DNA of 64,000 bases. Origin: Erpobdella octoculata (Eukaryota; Annelida; Clitellata; Hirudinida; Erpobdellidae). Shown in pieces: positions 13,454-24,877 of the stretch; the first letter of the stretch is position 1; each line of letters begins with the position of its first letter. Position numbers and translations under genes: made by a program. Location of the stretch: contig OZ022241.1 of NCBI GenBank assembly GCA_963978895.1, forward strand, positions 11,117,356 to 11,181,355. Reading direction: 5' to 3'. The notes beneath the pieces are model-generated. The model did no database searches. It was not told where the DNA came from and saw only the letters and a list, made by a program, of their open reading frames with translations.

Positions 13454-15327
13454 GAATGACAAAATCTTGTGGCCCAGATGGTATACCGAATATATTGCTT
13501 AAACGCTGCGCCCAAAACTTGACTATTCCACTCTGTCATATTTTTGAAATGTCTCTGAAAACACGAAGATTGCCTGAAATATGGAGAACTGCATACATCA
13601 CACCAATTCACAAAAAAGGACCTACAAGTGTTGTCTCAAACTACAGACCAATCTCTCTCACGTGTACATGCTGCCGCGTTATGGAAAAGATTGTTAGCAA
13701 AAGCATCTTGGCCCACCTCTCTACTCATGGTCTTATTTCTCCACATCAGCACGGTTTCCTGAGACAGAGATCAACTTGTACGAACCTTTTGGAGTGTGTA
13801 CATGACTGGATTGTGGGGTTACTGGATGGTAGTCGAGTGGACATTGTTTATTTTGATTTTCAAAAGGCTTTCGACTCGGTCTCCCACCCAAAGTTGAAGA
13901 CTAAACTCATTAGCTACGGAATATCAGGTGATTTGTTGGCATGGATCTTGGATTTTTTGAGTGCTAGAAAACAGCTTGTTCGAATTGGTGAGTGCTTATC
14001 TGCTCCGAGAGATGTTACCAGTGGTGTCCCTCAAGGAAGTGTCCTGGGCCCCATACTCTTTCTAATTTTTATTAACGATATTACGGATGGTGATGCTTTT
14101 GGACCGGTCTCTGTCAAGATGTTTGCAGACGACATAAAAATTTACTCAGCAACTCAGCCCACATTTTTGGCTCCAGAAATACAGAGAGCAATTGATGAAC
14201 TAGTTCTTTGGAGTGAAACATGGCAACTGAATCTGGCACTATCAAAGTGTTTTGTATGTCCCATTCACAGGCGAAGAAACGACAAAGGCTTCGAAATACC
14301 TAGATATCGAATTGGGACATACGAGCTTAAACCGACCGAGCAAGCAAGGGATCTGGGTGTACTAATTGATAAAAACCTTGATTTCAAAAATCACATTGAA
14401 AACATTATCCACTCTGCGTCGGTGAAACTCAGATTAATAAAACTATGCCTCCTGTCTAAAGATCCGTATCTGATGAAAAAAGCATTCACTACATATGTGC
14501 GACCGTTGCTCGAATACTGCTCTCCAGTTTGGAGCCCTCGGCACAAGTACCTAATCGACGGCCTGGAGAAGGCTCAGAAAAGATTCACCCGTATGGTTCC
14601 AAATATCAGCCATCTACCATACTCAACCCGTCTCAGCTTTGTGGGATTGAAAACTCTAGAAGAGCGCAGACTTATCGCAGACCTTTGTTTCTGCTACAGA
14701 TCTTTAAATGGAATGGTGGATTATAGCCTGGTTGGACAATTTAAACGAGCAAATTATGAAAAAACAAGGGGCCATAGCTACAAACTGATGCCAGGTCAAT
14801 ATAGAATTGACGATGCCAGGTTTTTCATAACTGGACGCGTGGTCTCAGCATGGAATTCTTTGCCTCAGGATGTTGTTGGATCATCAAACTACAGTCGGTT
14901 CAGAAGCTTGATAAATCAGATGGATTTATCTAAGTTTTCAAGACTTTGAATTTTTCATGAAGCATTAGCAGATCTGGATGTCACGTGAACAGATTTTTGG
15001 AAGTATTTAGAGGGATTTTGAAGATTGCGGTGGAAGTTTCAACTTCACGGCATTATGTATAAGCGTTAAGAACAACAATTTGTCAGGTTTAACCGTTCCA
15101 TAAATGCAAAATTTAAATATTTACAAGACTTTATATCTTATTCAATATATTATACGCGAGCATACCTTGCTATTGTATGTTTCTAACATCTTAACAATTT
15201 ACGATTTGCAACTGAGTATGTGTACATATTTCGTTTATTGGTTTTTTTGTTTCATTTGTACTGTCCGAACGGTATTAGAGGCCGATAGGCCCTTCTGTTT
15301 GAGAATAAATAAATAAATAAATAAATA
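13454..15327 (+). mobile_element. LINE B, second half: RT domain, 3' UTR and (AAAT)n tail
   Basis: Continuation of LINE B after the LINE C poly(A). About 498 open codons (to 14949) carry KSCGPDGIPNILLKRCAQ, YRPISLTCTCCRVMEK, VYFDFQKAFDSVSH (motif A), GVPQGSVLGPILF, KMFADDIKIY (motif C) and a C-terminal domain with RGHSYKLMPGQYR and SAWNSLPQDV. A 3' UTR of about 350 bp ends in AAATAAATAAAT (about 15302-15327), the simple-repeat tail usual for CR1-like elements. The RT is undamaged in this piece. Confidence 0.85.
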
Positions 15328-16440
15328 CCTATAAGCCTGGGCGCCCAACGTTTTTCATTGTATATGAATTAGAAACTGTTTTAAAGTATGTTAGGTCTGT
15401 GCAACAAACTTTCTGAATATAATGATTTAATGGATAAAGTTCATCCACATATTTTTTGTGTTACTGAAACATGGCTCTGTTCTGATATGTTAGATAGGTC
15501 TATCAGCCCTCCTGGTTATAGTGTTGTGCGTCGAGATAGACCATCAAAAGGCGGTAGAGTTGCTTTATTTATAGAAAACTGTTTTCAATATGACATTGTG
15601 ACAATTCCAAAGGGCTTTGAAACTATTGAAGTAGTATGTATTGACTTGATATGGCAGGACTCTTCTTGCAGAGTTATTGGGTACTACCGACCTGGCGGTT
15701 CTGATGCTACTGCAACTGATTATTTTCTAACTAGCACTAAATGCTTATTCTTTTTATGCTCTGTTAACAAATTAGTTGTACTCCTTGGTGATTTCAATCT
15801 GCCTGATGTTGATCGGAACCACTACCATGTGCCAGACAACATAATTTACAAATCTTTTATAGATTTTGTCAATAAAAATAATTTTCAACAGTTTGTAGAC
15901 ATTCCTACTCGTAAATCAAATATTCTCGATCTTGTACTATCTAACTCCAATACTTTTATTTTTGGCATGCAGTCAACCATCCCTATAAGTACCAGTGACT
16001 ATAATGTTATTATATTCAAATCCCCTTGCCTTGGAATACAACACCATTATGAAAAACTATGATGATTTCAAAACGTATCTTTAAAATATTGAATGGTCAA
16101 ACCACTTCCAGAAACTCTCTACTACTGATGAATGTTGGAATTATCTGCTTTCAATTATCAACAATGGTGTGCAAATGTTTGTTCCTCTCACTTCCATATC
16201 GACTATAAAAACTTCAAGCGTTCAATACCCAATATACATAAGAAGTATGCAAATGAAAAAAGCTCGTTTGTGAAAACAATGAAAAACCAGCTCATGTCAC
16301 GTCGATAAAGCAAAATATACAATGACTGCTAAACAATGTTCCGCTGAAATTAAAGCCTATCACGCTAAGAAAGAAAAAGAAATGATCCAAAAAAATTATT
16401 TAGGCAGCTTTTATAACTTTATCAACAAGAGACTTAGTAC

Positions 16441-16962
16441 TGTCAAGATAGACATGTTGTGTATGTGATTGTTGGTGGATGGGATGTGTTGTGTGTGCGC
16501 TCGCTGTTTGTTGTAGTGTGAATGTTCACCTGTAGTATGAATGTTCACCTGTAGTTGTGGGAGTTGTGGTGTGTTAGTGGCTAGCGTGCTGTTTAGAAAA
16601 AACTATGCGGAGAGTCTAGTTTAGTGAGAGTCGAGCTCGAGAGTAGTTGTCGCGGAGTTTGAAGTGAATTGTCGAATTGGTGTGAATTAGTGAATTGCAG
16701 TGAATTGTCGAATTGGTGTGAATTAGTGAATTGCAGTGAATTGTCGAATTGGTGTGAATTAGTGAATTGCAGTGAATTGTCGAATTGGTGTGAATTAGTG
16801 AATTGTGTAGAATTGGCGAATTGAAGTGAAATCTTGTATTGAAGCGAACTTTCGGATTGAAGTTACATTTTCCGTTTAGTTTATTTTTTATTTAATAATA
16901 AAGAAGTTAATAATTAAGTCGAAGTTGGAGTTTTGTTGTTTAGCGGTTTGCCCAAGTTGACA
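16441..16962 (+). mobile_element. Solo LTR with 5-bp target duplication
   Basis: The 522-bp unit starts TGTCAA and ends TTGACA, a perfect 6-bp terminal inverted repeat with canonical TG..CA ends. It is flanked by AGTAC at 16436-16440 and at 16963-16967. Removing the unit and one AGTAC restores the LINE D linker reading. A poly(A) signal-like AATAAA lies near 16897, supporting plus orientation. No internal retrotransposon sequence is present, so it is the product of LTR-LTR recombination. A 5-bp duplication fits Gypsy, BEL or Copia groups; I cannot choose among them. Confidence 0.85.
16664..16806 (+). repeat. 36-bp tandem repeat inside the solo LTR
   Basis: A unit starting GTGAATTGTCGAATTGG is repeated four times with starts at 16664, 16700, 16736 and 16772 and near-identity. 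Within the LTR such repeats often sit in the promoter/enhancer region; that role is inference. Confidence 0.9.
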
Positions 16963-17427
16963 AGTACACACAGCCAAATTTTTGCTTTCCGTCTGCCTGA
17001 CGGTTCCTGGTTCCATCACTAACTCTCCTCAAGAAATAGCATCTGTTTTTAGTGATTTATTTGCCAGTGCTCACTTGTGACAATGGAAGCAACCCAGCAC
17101 ACAGCTTTAAAATTTACGCTGACAATGTGGCATCACTTACAACTATAGATTTCAGCCCGGCCATAGTTTTAAACGCTCTCAAAAAACTAAAACCTAGCAC
17201 TTCTTCCGGTCCTGATGGTTTACCCAATTTGTTACTAAAGCGTTGCGCCAATTCATTAGCTTTACCACTAGGTATAATATTTGAATACTTTTTTAAATCT
17301 GGAGTCCTACCGCAGTGCTGAAAAAAGCCTATGTTTTGCCTATTCATAAAAAAGGTTCTTCAACTGATCTAAGCAACTATAGGCCAATTTCACTTACCTC
17401 AAATTCATGTAGAGTTATGAAACGAAT

Positions 17428-17515
17428 AGTATGGTCTTGCTGGCGAGGGGCTCATTGCCCGTGCCAAGAATTTAATAAAAAAAATAAAAAAAAACAGCAA
17501 AATTATCAATTTTTT
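17428..17515. mobile_element. Short A-rich insertion in LINE D RT
   Basis: Between CRVMKRIV and the resuming frame SNSLISEHQHG lie about 85 bp ending in A-rich sequence that breaks the RT. Near-matching ATAGTA/TTAGTA at the two edges could be a short target duplication. Probably a tiny 5'-truncated retro-insertion; its source is unknown. Confidence 0.35.
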
Positions 17516-18960
17516 GATTAGTAACTCTTTAATTTCTGAACATCAACATGGCTATATTAGAGAAAGATCATGCACGACGAACATACTTGAATGCTTACAT
17601 GATTGGACTTCTAACCTTCAAGCCAGAGCTGTGACGGATGTTATATACTTTGATTTCCGTAAAGCTTTTGACTCAGTCTCACACGCTAAGCTTTTAACTA
17701 AACTAGAAGCCTATGGTCTTGCTGGCAACCTTTTTAACTGGGTCAAAAACTTCCTGACTGGCCGGAGTCAATATGTAAAGCTATACAACAATGTATCTCC
17801 AGAAAAACCTGTAACAAGTGGTGTTCCTCAAGGCAGTGTTCTAGGCCCTACTTTATTTTTGCTTTTTATCAATAACGTTGTTGATAATTTTGATAATCTT
17901 AATGTTAGTGCAAAACTATATGCTGATGATATCAAGAATTACTCCTGCCGTTCAACAACCGAACCTAATAACGACTTAAGCAGTGCTGTCTTGAGACTTG
18001 TAGAGTGGAGTACAAGGTGGCAGCTCAACATCGCAGACGATAAATGCATCGTTTTTCAAATCGCTAATAACAAAAATGCGATGGTAACATCGTACTCTAT
18101 TGACAACAATAATCTCAAGGCTGTTGACTATATTAGGGATTTAGGCGTTGTAGTTGATAGTAAGCTACAGTTTGATAAGCACATTTCAACAATAATTCAT
18201 AGAGCCCAAGCAAGAACTCGTTTAATTTTAAGATGCTTCCACTCTCGCGACAAGCAGCTTATGAAGACGGCTTTTTGTGTATACGTCCTACCGTTATTGG
18301 AATTTTGCAGCGAAGCCTGGTCGCCTAACCTAAAATATTTGTGTGACGACATAGAAAAAGTCCACCGATTTTTCACTAAAAGACTGGAAGGTCTCAGAAA
18401 CGTCTCTTACGTAAATAGACTGAAAGTTCTCAACCTGCAGTCATCGAAGCAACGCCGTCTGTGCTATAAAATTATGCACCAGCTTGTCGACACCCTACTG
18501 ACCAAGGCAATGATACAATCTTCAAGCCACCGTACAAGAGGCCATCCCTACAAGCTTTACAAAATTTCATCCTCGTCTGACTGGGTCATGTATTTCTTCA
18601 CCATCAGAAAAGTGGAAGCTTGGAACAACTTGCCTCTTAGTGTTGTGACGACCGATTCTTCAAAAGCTTTCAAAATCCGTTTAGAGGAACATCTCGCTTC
18701 GTCTTCAATTGGTTCCTAACTTTTTTAGTTATTTTGCAATTTATGTTTTTTTCTTATTTTGTTTTTTTTAATGTTTTTGATAGTATTAGTGGCACTATGT
18801 GTCCTTCTGTCTTTTTTCACAAAAAATAAAGTAAATAAATGAATAAATAACACGGTTATGACTAACCATGTGCATAGGTTAATTACAATAGAAAAATTTA
18901 TTTTTTGTTAATTTATTATTAAATTATTTCTATACCATTTTTGTTTGAAACTGTTTCAAG

Positions 18961-19356
18961 GAACTGCCCGATCAGACAATTTTACTTGGACAAACATGCG
19001 ACGATGCCGAGCATAGACTGAACCCAATAAAAAGTTATCTGGCATCACAAGGTTTGAATGTCAGCAGTTTGGATTATAAAGGAAAAATGGCTTTTATCTG
19101 GCAAAAAGGATTTCCCGCTAAATCGATTATTCAGATTCGTTTTAATTTCAAGTTGCTGTTGAAAGTAAACATTATTATAATATTAATAACTGAATACTTA
19201 GTTTTAACACTTGGTTTTTGTTTAATACAATTTTAATGTGAAAATAAAAACTTAGTTTTTTTCTATAATTTTACAGGTTGGAAAAAAGGTATCGAAACCC
19301 AAGTAAATTTTGTGAAAATTGACTACAGAGTAAAAAAAGTAATTTTAAACTATTGA
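18961..19356 (+). CDS. Two candidate C-terminal exons of an unidentified gene
   Basis: An open stretch at 18961-19138 (after the acceptor ttcaag) reads ELPDQTILLGQTCDDAEHRL and SLDYKGKMAFIWQKGFPAK. A donor at 19139 (C|gtttta) joins in phase to 19277-19356 after ttttacag, adding WKKGIETQVNFVKIDYR and ending VILNY then stop. The peptide has no transposon motifs and the junction keeps the frame, so a host gene is plausible. I do not recognise the family. It could be the 3' end of the gene started at 2302-2629, which would need at least one intermediate exon because the phases differ; the LINE-filled 16 kb between would then be intronic. Confidence 0.35.
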
Positions 19357-19831
19357 TTTTTTCAACCAAGGATGACAATCATATTAAGCGAAATGTTTCA
19401 TCTAAATTCAATGTATAAAAATATTAATAAACATGAGATTTTAAATCATTGTTTCCTATTAAGTTAAACAGTTATTTGTTTTAAAATTGATGTTTTTTTA
19501 ACAGCTTTGCTTTTTGTCAGTCAGTTTGTCTTGTACTTTCAATTTGTAGAGTAACTGCTCTAAGTTTTCATCGAACACTTAGCACAATTCTTTCAATTTT
19601 TGCACATTTTTGAAGTGTTTTTGGAGCAACCAATAAATCTGTCACATTGACAATCGTAATTGAAACAAATTATTGTGCTAGCGCATTTAATACAATTTCA
19701 AAAAATAATTTGAAAGAAAACCATATCAAATACTACTGCCGACGCTAAAACTTAAACTTGACAATCGATTTTTACTAATGAGATTAAAAGCGTTTTTTAA
19801 TAGCAATTCAGCTTCTTTACTTTTGGTATCA
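19357..19831. other. AT-rich spacer, nothing recognised
   Basis: Likely 3' flank of the preceding candidate exons. No open frames or repeats that I can support until the TGTA array. Confidence 0.5.
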
Positions 19832-20528
19832 ATGTATGTATGTATGTATGTATGTATGTATGTATGTATGTATGTATGTATGTATGTATGTATGTATGTA
19901 TGTATGTATGTATGTATGTATGTATGTATGTATGTATGTATGTATGTATGTATGTATGTATGTATGTATGTATGTATGTATGTATGTATGTATGTATGTA
20001 TGTATGTATGTATGTATGTATGTATGTATGTATGTATGTATGTATGTATGTATGTATGTATGTATGTATGTATGTATGTATGTATGTATGTATGTATGTA
20101 TGTATGTATGTATGTATGTATGTATGTATGTATGTATGTATGTATGTATGTATGTATGTATGTATGTATGTATGTATGTATGTATGTATGTATGTATGTA
20201 TGTATGTATGTATGTATGTATGTATGTATGTATGTATGTATGTATGTATGTATGTATGTATGTATGTATGTATGTATGTATGTATGTATGTATGTATGTA
20301 TGTATGTATGTATGTATGTATGTATGTATGTATGTATGTATGTATGTATGTATGTATGTATGTATGTATGTATGTATGTATGTATGTATGTATGTATGTA
20401 TGTATGTATGTATGTATGTATGTATGTATGTATGTATGTATGTATGTATGTATGTATGTATGTATGTATGTATGTATGTATGTATGTATGTATGTATGTA
20501 TGTATGTATGTATGTATGTATGTATGTA
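19832..20528. repeat. (ATGT)n microsatellite, left part
   Basis: About 174 perfect tetranucleotide units over 697 bp. All frames are open on both strands (Met-Tyr-Val-Cys or His-Thr-Tyr-Ile repeats), which is a trivial result of a 4-bp unit without stops. The array is continuous in phase with that at 23015-23292 once the intervening Helitron is removed. Confidence 0.98.
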
Positions 20529-23014
20529 CTAGCGGACCCGGCGAACTTCGTTTCACCTTAAAGAGTGTATTTTTTAAGCAATAAAGAACTATAATAACAA
20601 ATATCCTATATATAAGTTTAAAAGAAAACAAAAATAAAAAACGTTCACTTTAATAGTTTATTAGAAAAACATTGGTTGAACTCGGGTCGATTCTCTTTAA
20701 TCCAGCACTTTATGATACACTATGTTTTTTGTTTTATTATCGGGCGAAAAAACAAATAAATCTGATGGTCTGCCGACACGTGAACACGCCACATACAATT
20801 GACCATGAGAAAAACATTCATTATCCAAATTCAGACCACAAACACTCAAAGATTGGCCTTGTGATTTGTTAATCGTCATAGCAAATGCTAGGCGAATCGG
20901 AAATTGAATTCTTTTAAACTCAAACGGCAAATCGGTTGGGATCATAGGAATCATCGGAATGAGTATTTCCTCGCCTTTGAATTTTCCTTTGAGGATCGTC
21001 GCGTGAAGCACATTGACCATTAGTTTCTTTAAAACCAAACGCGTTCCATTGCATAGTTTTGGTTGATTTAGATTTCTAAGCATAATATCTACTGATCCAA
21101 ACTTCAGTTGTAAATTGTGCGGTGGTAAGCCAGGCACATCCAAGGAGTTCAAAAATTCAGTTGGATAGTTAGTGGCTTCATCTTCATTTGTTACACAGTC
21201 AATAGATTTGAATGAATGCAGAGTACCAAAAATTTGATTCTGAATTAGAATATTTAAGTCATCTACATCTTTATTCTTAGCCGCTAAAATTGCTCTCTCA
21301 CTCAACCATTTGTTTTTTTTTTATGATTAGCAATGATGTATGGGAACACTTTATTGATAAGCTCGTCTTTCGATGAAACAAACGTGCAAAAATTGAGAGG
21401 AAAAAAAATCAATCCGGTCGATTTGTCGACAGGAACACGGCCATTACCGATGTTGAGCAATTGCATGGAGAAATCTTCAGCAGATGGATCGTTCAGCAAT
21501 GCAACTCTCATGTTAGAAGACAGCTGAAGTTTTATCACATAGCGCCACAGATATGATGATTTGAGGGAAGCATTAATTTAATCGGCAGCAGTCGATCTTA
21601 GAATGACTGGCAGTGTTTGGCGGAAATCGCCAGACAATAAAATCATTGCACCTCCAAAATGTCGCGAGTCATTGCGTAGATCTTTCAGTGTTCTATCAAG
21701 TGCTTCCAATGCGCGTTTGTGCACCATTGTGCACTCGTCCCAGATGATGATTTTAGATGCTACTAAAACTTTTGCCATTGCAGAGTGTTTTGCAAGGTTG
21801 CATGTTGGTTGTTCAGTAGTTTGAAGATTTAAGGGCAATTTTAATGCTGAATGAGCCGTACGCATCCTTCTAACAATGTGGCTGCTATTCCAGAAAAAGC
21901 AACTGCTACCGCGATGTCTGATCTCGCACGAACAGTGGCCAATATCAAAGACATGAAAAACGTCTTTCCAGTTCCACCTGGGGCATCAAGAAAAAATAAG
22001 CCACCATTTCCATTATCGATTGCCTTCATTAATGTATCATACACTTTTTTTGTTGAGGGTTTAAGAGGGGTACATTCGATTGAACTAATTGATCTAATTC
22101 ATGTTGATTATAGCCACGTTCACGTTCTAATTCTCGATTAAAAGCATCATTCATTCTACGATCTGGCGCTGGCATTCCTAACTTGACTAACAAACTACCA
22201 CACATCAGGTAACACATGTCTTCAATCAAGAGCAAAACCTGGTTATGCATCTCTTCATTCACTTCAAGGTCGGGATTAGTTGAACTGACACGTATTTGAT
22301 GTAAAATGTCTTCTGACATGCTATTTTTGTATTTGTTCCACAGTTCACGTGGATTTGATGGAAAGCAGGTAGAAATTATAATAGCAAATAATGTGCGTAT
22401 CTGACTTGGAGATGCTGAAATAATTGCTTCAGACATTGTCGTGTCTCAATGATTATCGTTTTCAAGCAACTTGAGCTCTTGACATGCAGCACGAAATGTT
22501 GGGCACACTATACCATTGATAATTCGTAGTGATCCAAAAGATGTTGGGCCACAAACATTGACCAACAACAACCTTAAATAGAAGCATTCATCGTTTTTTG
22601 GGTGAACTGTATAAATTTTCAATGGTAAACAATGAAATAGTCAGAAAATTTAATACATGCGCACTACCCCATTGCCGCATAAATGTCATGTCGCGTTAAA
22701 TTAAACATCTGTATATCTTGATAACCCAAACTCCAATTTGAAAATTTATTTGTCCGTAAGATCAAATAGAGGGTGCTCTACAACTTTGCCATTTGAAGTT
22801 TTTTTCTAGGACGCACGGTTAAGGCTGTATAGCTACCAGGGTACATACTGCGGTCCCCATGGGCCACTCCATGGTTCAATGTCAATTTTTTTTAGTTATT
22901 CTGTTAATAGGAGCTGAGAGAAATCCAATAAATCAAAAATCTCTAAAATCGGTTCAGCCGTTCTTGAGTTATAAGTGTCGTAACACAAACCCGACTTCCT
23001 TTTATATATATAGA
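20529..23014 (-). mobile_element. Helitron with helicase remnant, inserted in a TGTA microsatellite
   Basis: Reading the minus strand, the unit starts TCTATATATATAAAAGG at 23014 preceded by A, and ends CCGCTAG at 20529 followed by T. This matches the Helitron rule A|TC...CTRR|T. A hairpin-forming CGAAGTTCG lies just inside the 3' end. Subterminal AAAATCGGTTCAGCCG sequence on the plus strand near the 5' end is shared with other copies in this window. The interior codes for a decayed Pif1-like Helitron helicase, but the HUH Rep domain is missing, so it is not autonomous. The flanking TGTA arrays join perfectly in phase when the 2,486-bp unit is removed. Confidence 0.85.
20697..22620 (-). pseudogene. 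Helitron Pif1-family helicase, C-terminal remnant
   Basis: From 22620 downward: YTVHPKNDECFYLRLLLVNV, GPTSFGSLR and CPTFRAACQELKLLENDNH, which is the pre-helicase segment typical of Helitron proteins. Then, after an in-frame stop, come LNPQQKKC, DAPGGTGKTF (Walker A, about 21986), IIIWDECTMVHKRALEALD (Walker B), GGAMILLSGDFRQTLPVI, FAMTINKSQGQSLSVCGL and GQLYVACSRVG. The motif set of a superfamily-1B Pif1 helicase is complete in order, but four or more frameshifts or stops separate the pieces. The Rep nuclease half upstream is absent. It ends at 20697, about 170 bp from the element's 3' end, the usual place. Confidence 0.85.
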
Positions 23015-23292
23015 TGTATGTATGTATGTATGTATGTATGTATGTATGTATGTATGTATGTATGTATGTATGTATGTATGTATGTATGTATGTATGTATG
23101 TATGTATGTATGTATGTATGTATGTATGTATGTATGTATGTATGTATGTATGTATGTATGTATGTATGTATGTATGTATGTATGTATGTATGTATGTATG
23201 TATGTATGTATGTATGTATGTATGTATGTATGTATGTATGTATGTATGTATGTATGTATGTATGTATGTATGTATGTATGTATGTATGTATG
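23015..23292. repeat. (TGTA)n microsatellite, right part
   Basis: About 70 perfect units, in phase with the left array across the Helitron. Confidence 0.98.
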
Positions 23293-24388
23293 TGTTTCAA
23301 ATTTCAAATAACGTAGTTGGTTGTGCAAAAAATGCGGACGGCACACTAGTTATGAATTTTAATAACGCAATTGATTATAATTTCTGTAAAATCACATCAT
23401 GAAGTCTTACTTCAAAAAAAAGTTATGTCACTTAGGGTAAGCAATGACTTACTCGCTCATTGCGTTCAAACAGACGACAGCGACTTGCGTTTTGAACCGC
23501 AGCTCTGCGATCTTCGCCGGATGCAGTCTCATGTATCTCACATTCTTAAATGAAAATATTTCCTAGAACTTTATTAAAGGTATGCGTTTTGTTTTTAAAT
23601 AAAAAAAAATTGCGATATGTCCACAAATAAAGCATGTTTTCATTAAGACATTTCTCACACAGCCCAGAGAAAAATTATTTTCTTCTTTTTAGTTCACAAA
23701 AATGTGGTATTTAAAAAGATTTTTTTTAAATATTTTATTTTATATTAAATATTAGGTATAGAGATCAGTGACAAAATAAAGACAAGCTTTATATCCAGAG
23801 GCGGCGATTGGGCCGGGGAGCAGGGGGAAGCGACGGCCCCACCCAAAATTTTGTCCACCATAAAAAAAATGTTTTATTAGCTTACTCATGCTTGAGTAAT
23901 TAGATTAGTTGATAAACGTAGTATTTTTCATACATTTTTACACACTTTTACTTAAATTGACTTCTCTGTCTGTCTGTCTGACTGTCTGTCTGACTGTCTG
24001 TCTATCTGTCTATCTGTCTGACTGTCTATTTAAAAAATATTGGTATTGGGTATTGGTTAATTTTTGTTTAAAAAGTATTTACGATACCGAGTCAATACCT
24101 CTGAGTAAAAGTATTGACAATACCATTCCCAATAACAGCAAATTATTGCCAATAGTGTGTTGGCCAATACCAATCTTAACATCCCTGCATCCTAAGCATC
24201 TGAGTCGGAGATTTATTTCGCAACATTTGCGTACAGAGAAAGCCACACACACACAGATTGTAACCTAAATAAAAGTTTGTAAGAAGAAACTTTAAAAAAA
24301 AAGTTTTTATTTATTTGTGGAGAGTGCACTAAAAAGTAAAAAGTAATTTTTTTATTTGCTGCTACATGTTATGAAAAACCTTTGTGAC
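23293..24388. other. No gene seen; simple repeats and element scraps
   Basis: A degenerate (CTGT)n run lies at about 23962-24026. A hAT-like start (CAGAGGCGGCGATTGGGCC) lies near 23797 without a visible partner end. A 28-codon frame ending at 23402 could be an exon end but is too short to support. Confidence 0.45.
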
Positions 24389-24480
24389 TAAAATTAAAAG
24401 CGTGGGCCGCACATCATAACCCATGGATTAAGATGGAAACGGAAATGGATTATGATGAGCGCCCCACGCTTTTAATTTTA
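24389..24480. repeat. 92-bp palindromic miniature element
   Basis: TAAAATTAAAAGCGTGGG at 24389-24406 is matched in inverse by CCCACGCTTTTAATTTTA at 24463-24480. The interior is also partly self-complementary (ACATCATAACCCAT / ATGGATTATGATG). Perfect 18-bp termini suggest a tiny MITE. No clear target duplication was resolved. Confidence 0.7.
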
Positions 24481-24877
24481 CTTTGAATAACAATATTTAA
24501 AATTTAAATAAAATAATCAAATTAACAGTTACATTTACTTCTAGACGCGTAGATGCAGGCCCGTAGGCAGGATTTAGTGAGTGGGGGCTATGAAAATTAG
24601 TAGGGGGGCTACTGACGAACGAAGGCACCGAAGAAGCCTGACCGCGAGCGCCGCAGGTGCGAAGCCCCTCGCGATAAGGGGATTTGCCAAAGCATTTTTT
24701 AGCATTTGACAAAAAATGGCATCCGATTTTGGATATCCTATTATTTTATTTTAGATTTTCTAAGAGTTGCAATATGTTGCTCGTAATAAAAAAATTAACA
24801 ATTTCCACAGGCATTTTGTCAAATAACAGTAGGCTTGTTGTTATCCACAATCTTGATTTTTGATGCGTGCATTGCAC

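Larger units (their letters stand above)
15328..18850 (+). mobile_element. LINE D, CR1-like, 5'-truncated, interrupted by a solo LTR
   Basis: Same family as LINE B by RT wording and (AAAT)n-like tail (about 18823-18850). The endonuclease (15388-16062) shows CVTETWLCSD, VIGYYRPGG and VLLGDFNLPDVD. The linker (16063-16440) is degenerate with stops. After the solo LTR the linker and RT resume: GPDGLPNLLLKRCANSL (17052-17321), YRPISLTSNSCRVM, then 17514-18719 with HQHGYIRERS, IYFDFRKAFDSVSH, GVPQGSVLGPTLF, KLYADDIKNY and SAWNNLPL-like WNNLPLSVV. Multiple frame breaks make it a pseudo-element. Confidence 0.8.

Noticed and set aside
19778..20631. Long frames encoding Met-Tyr-Val-Cys or His-Thr-Tyr-Ile repeats
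   Set aside because: A stop-free 4-bp repeat is open in all frames on both strands; no gene is implied. The same holds for 22859-23402.
23317..23402. Short frame after the right TGTA array (VGCAKNADGTLVMNF...) as a host exon
   Set aside because: Only 28 codons, no matching upstream exon, and the frame is extended by the microsatellite; too weak to call.
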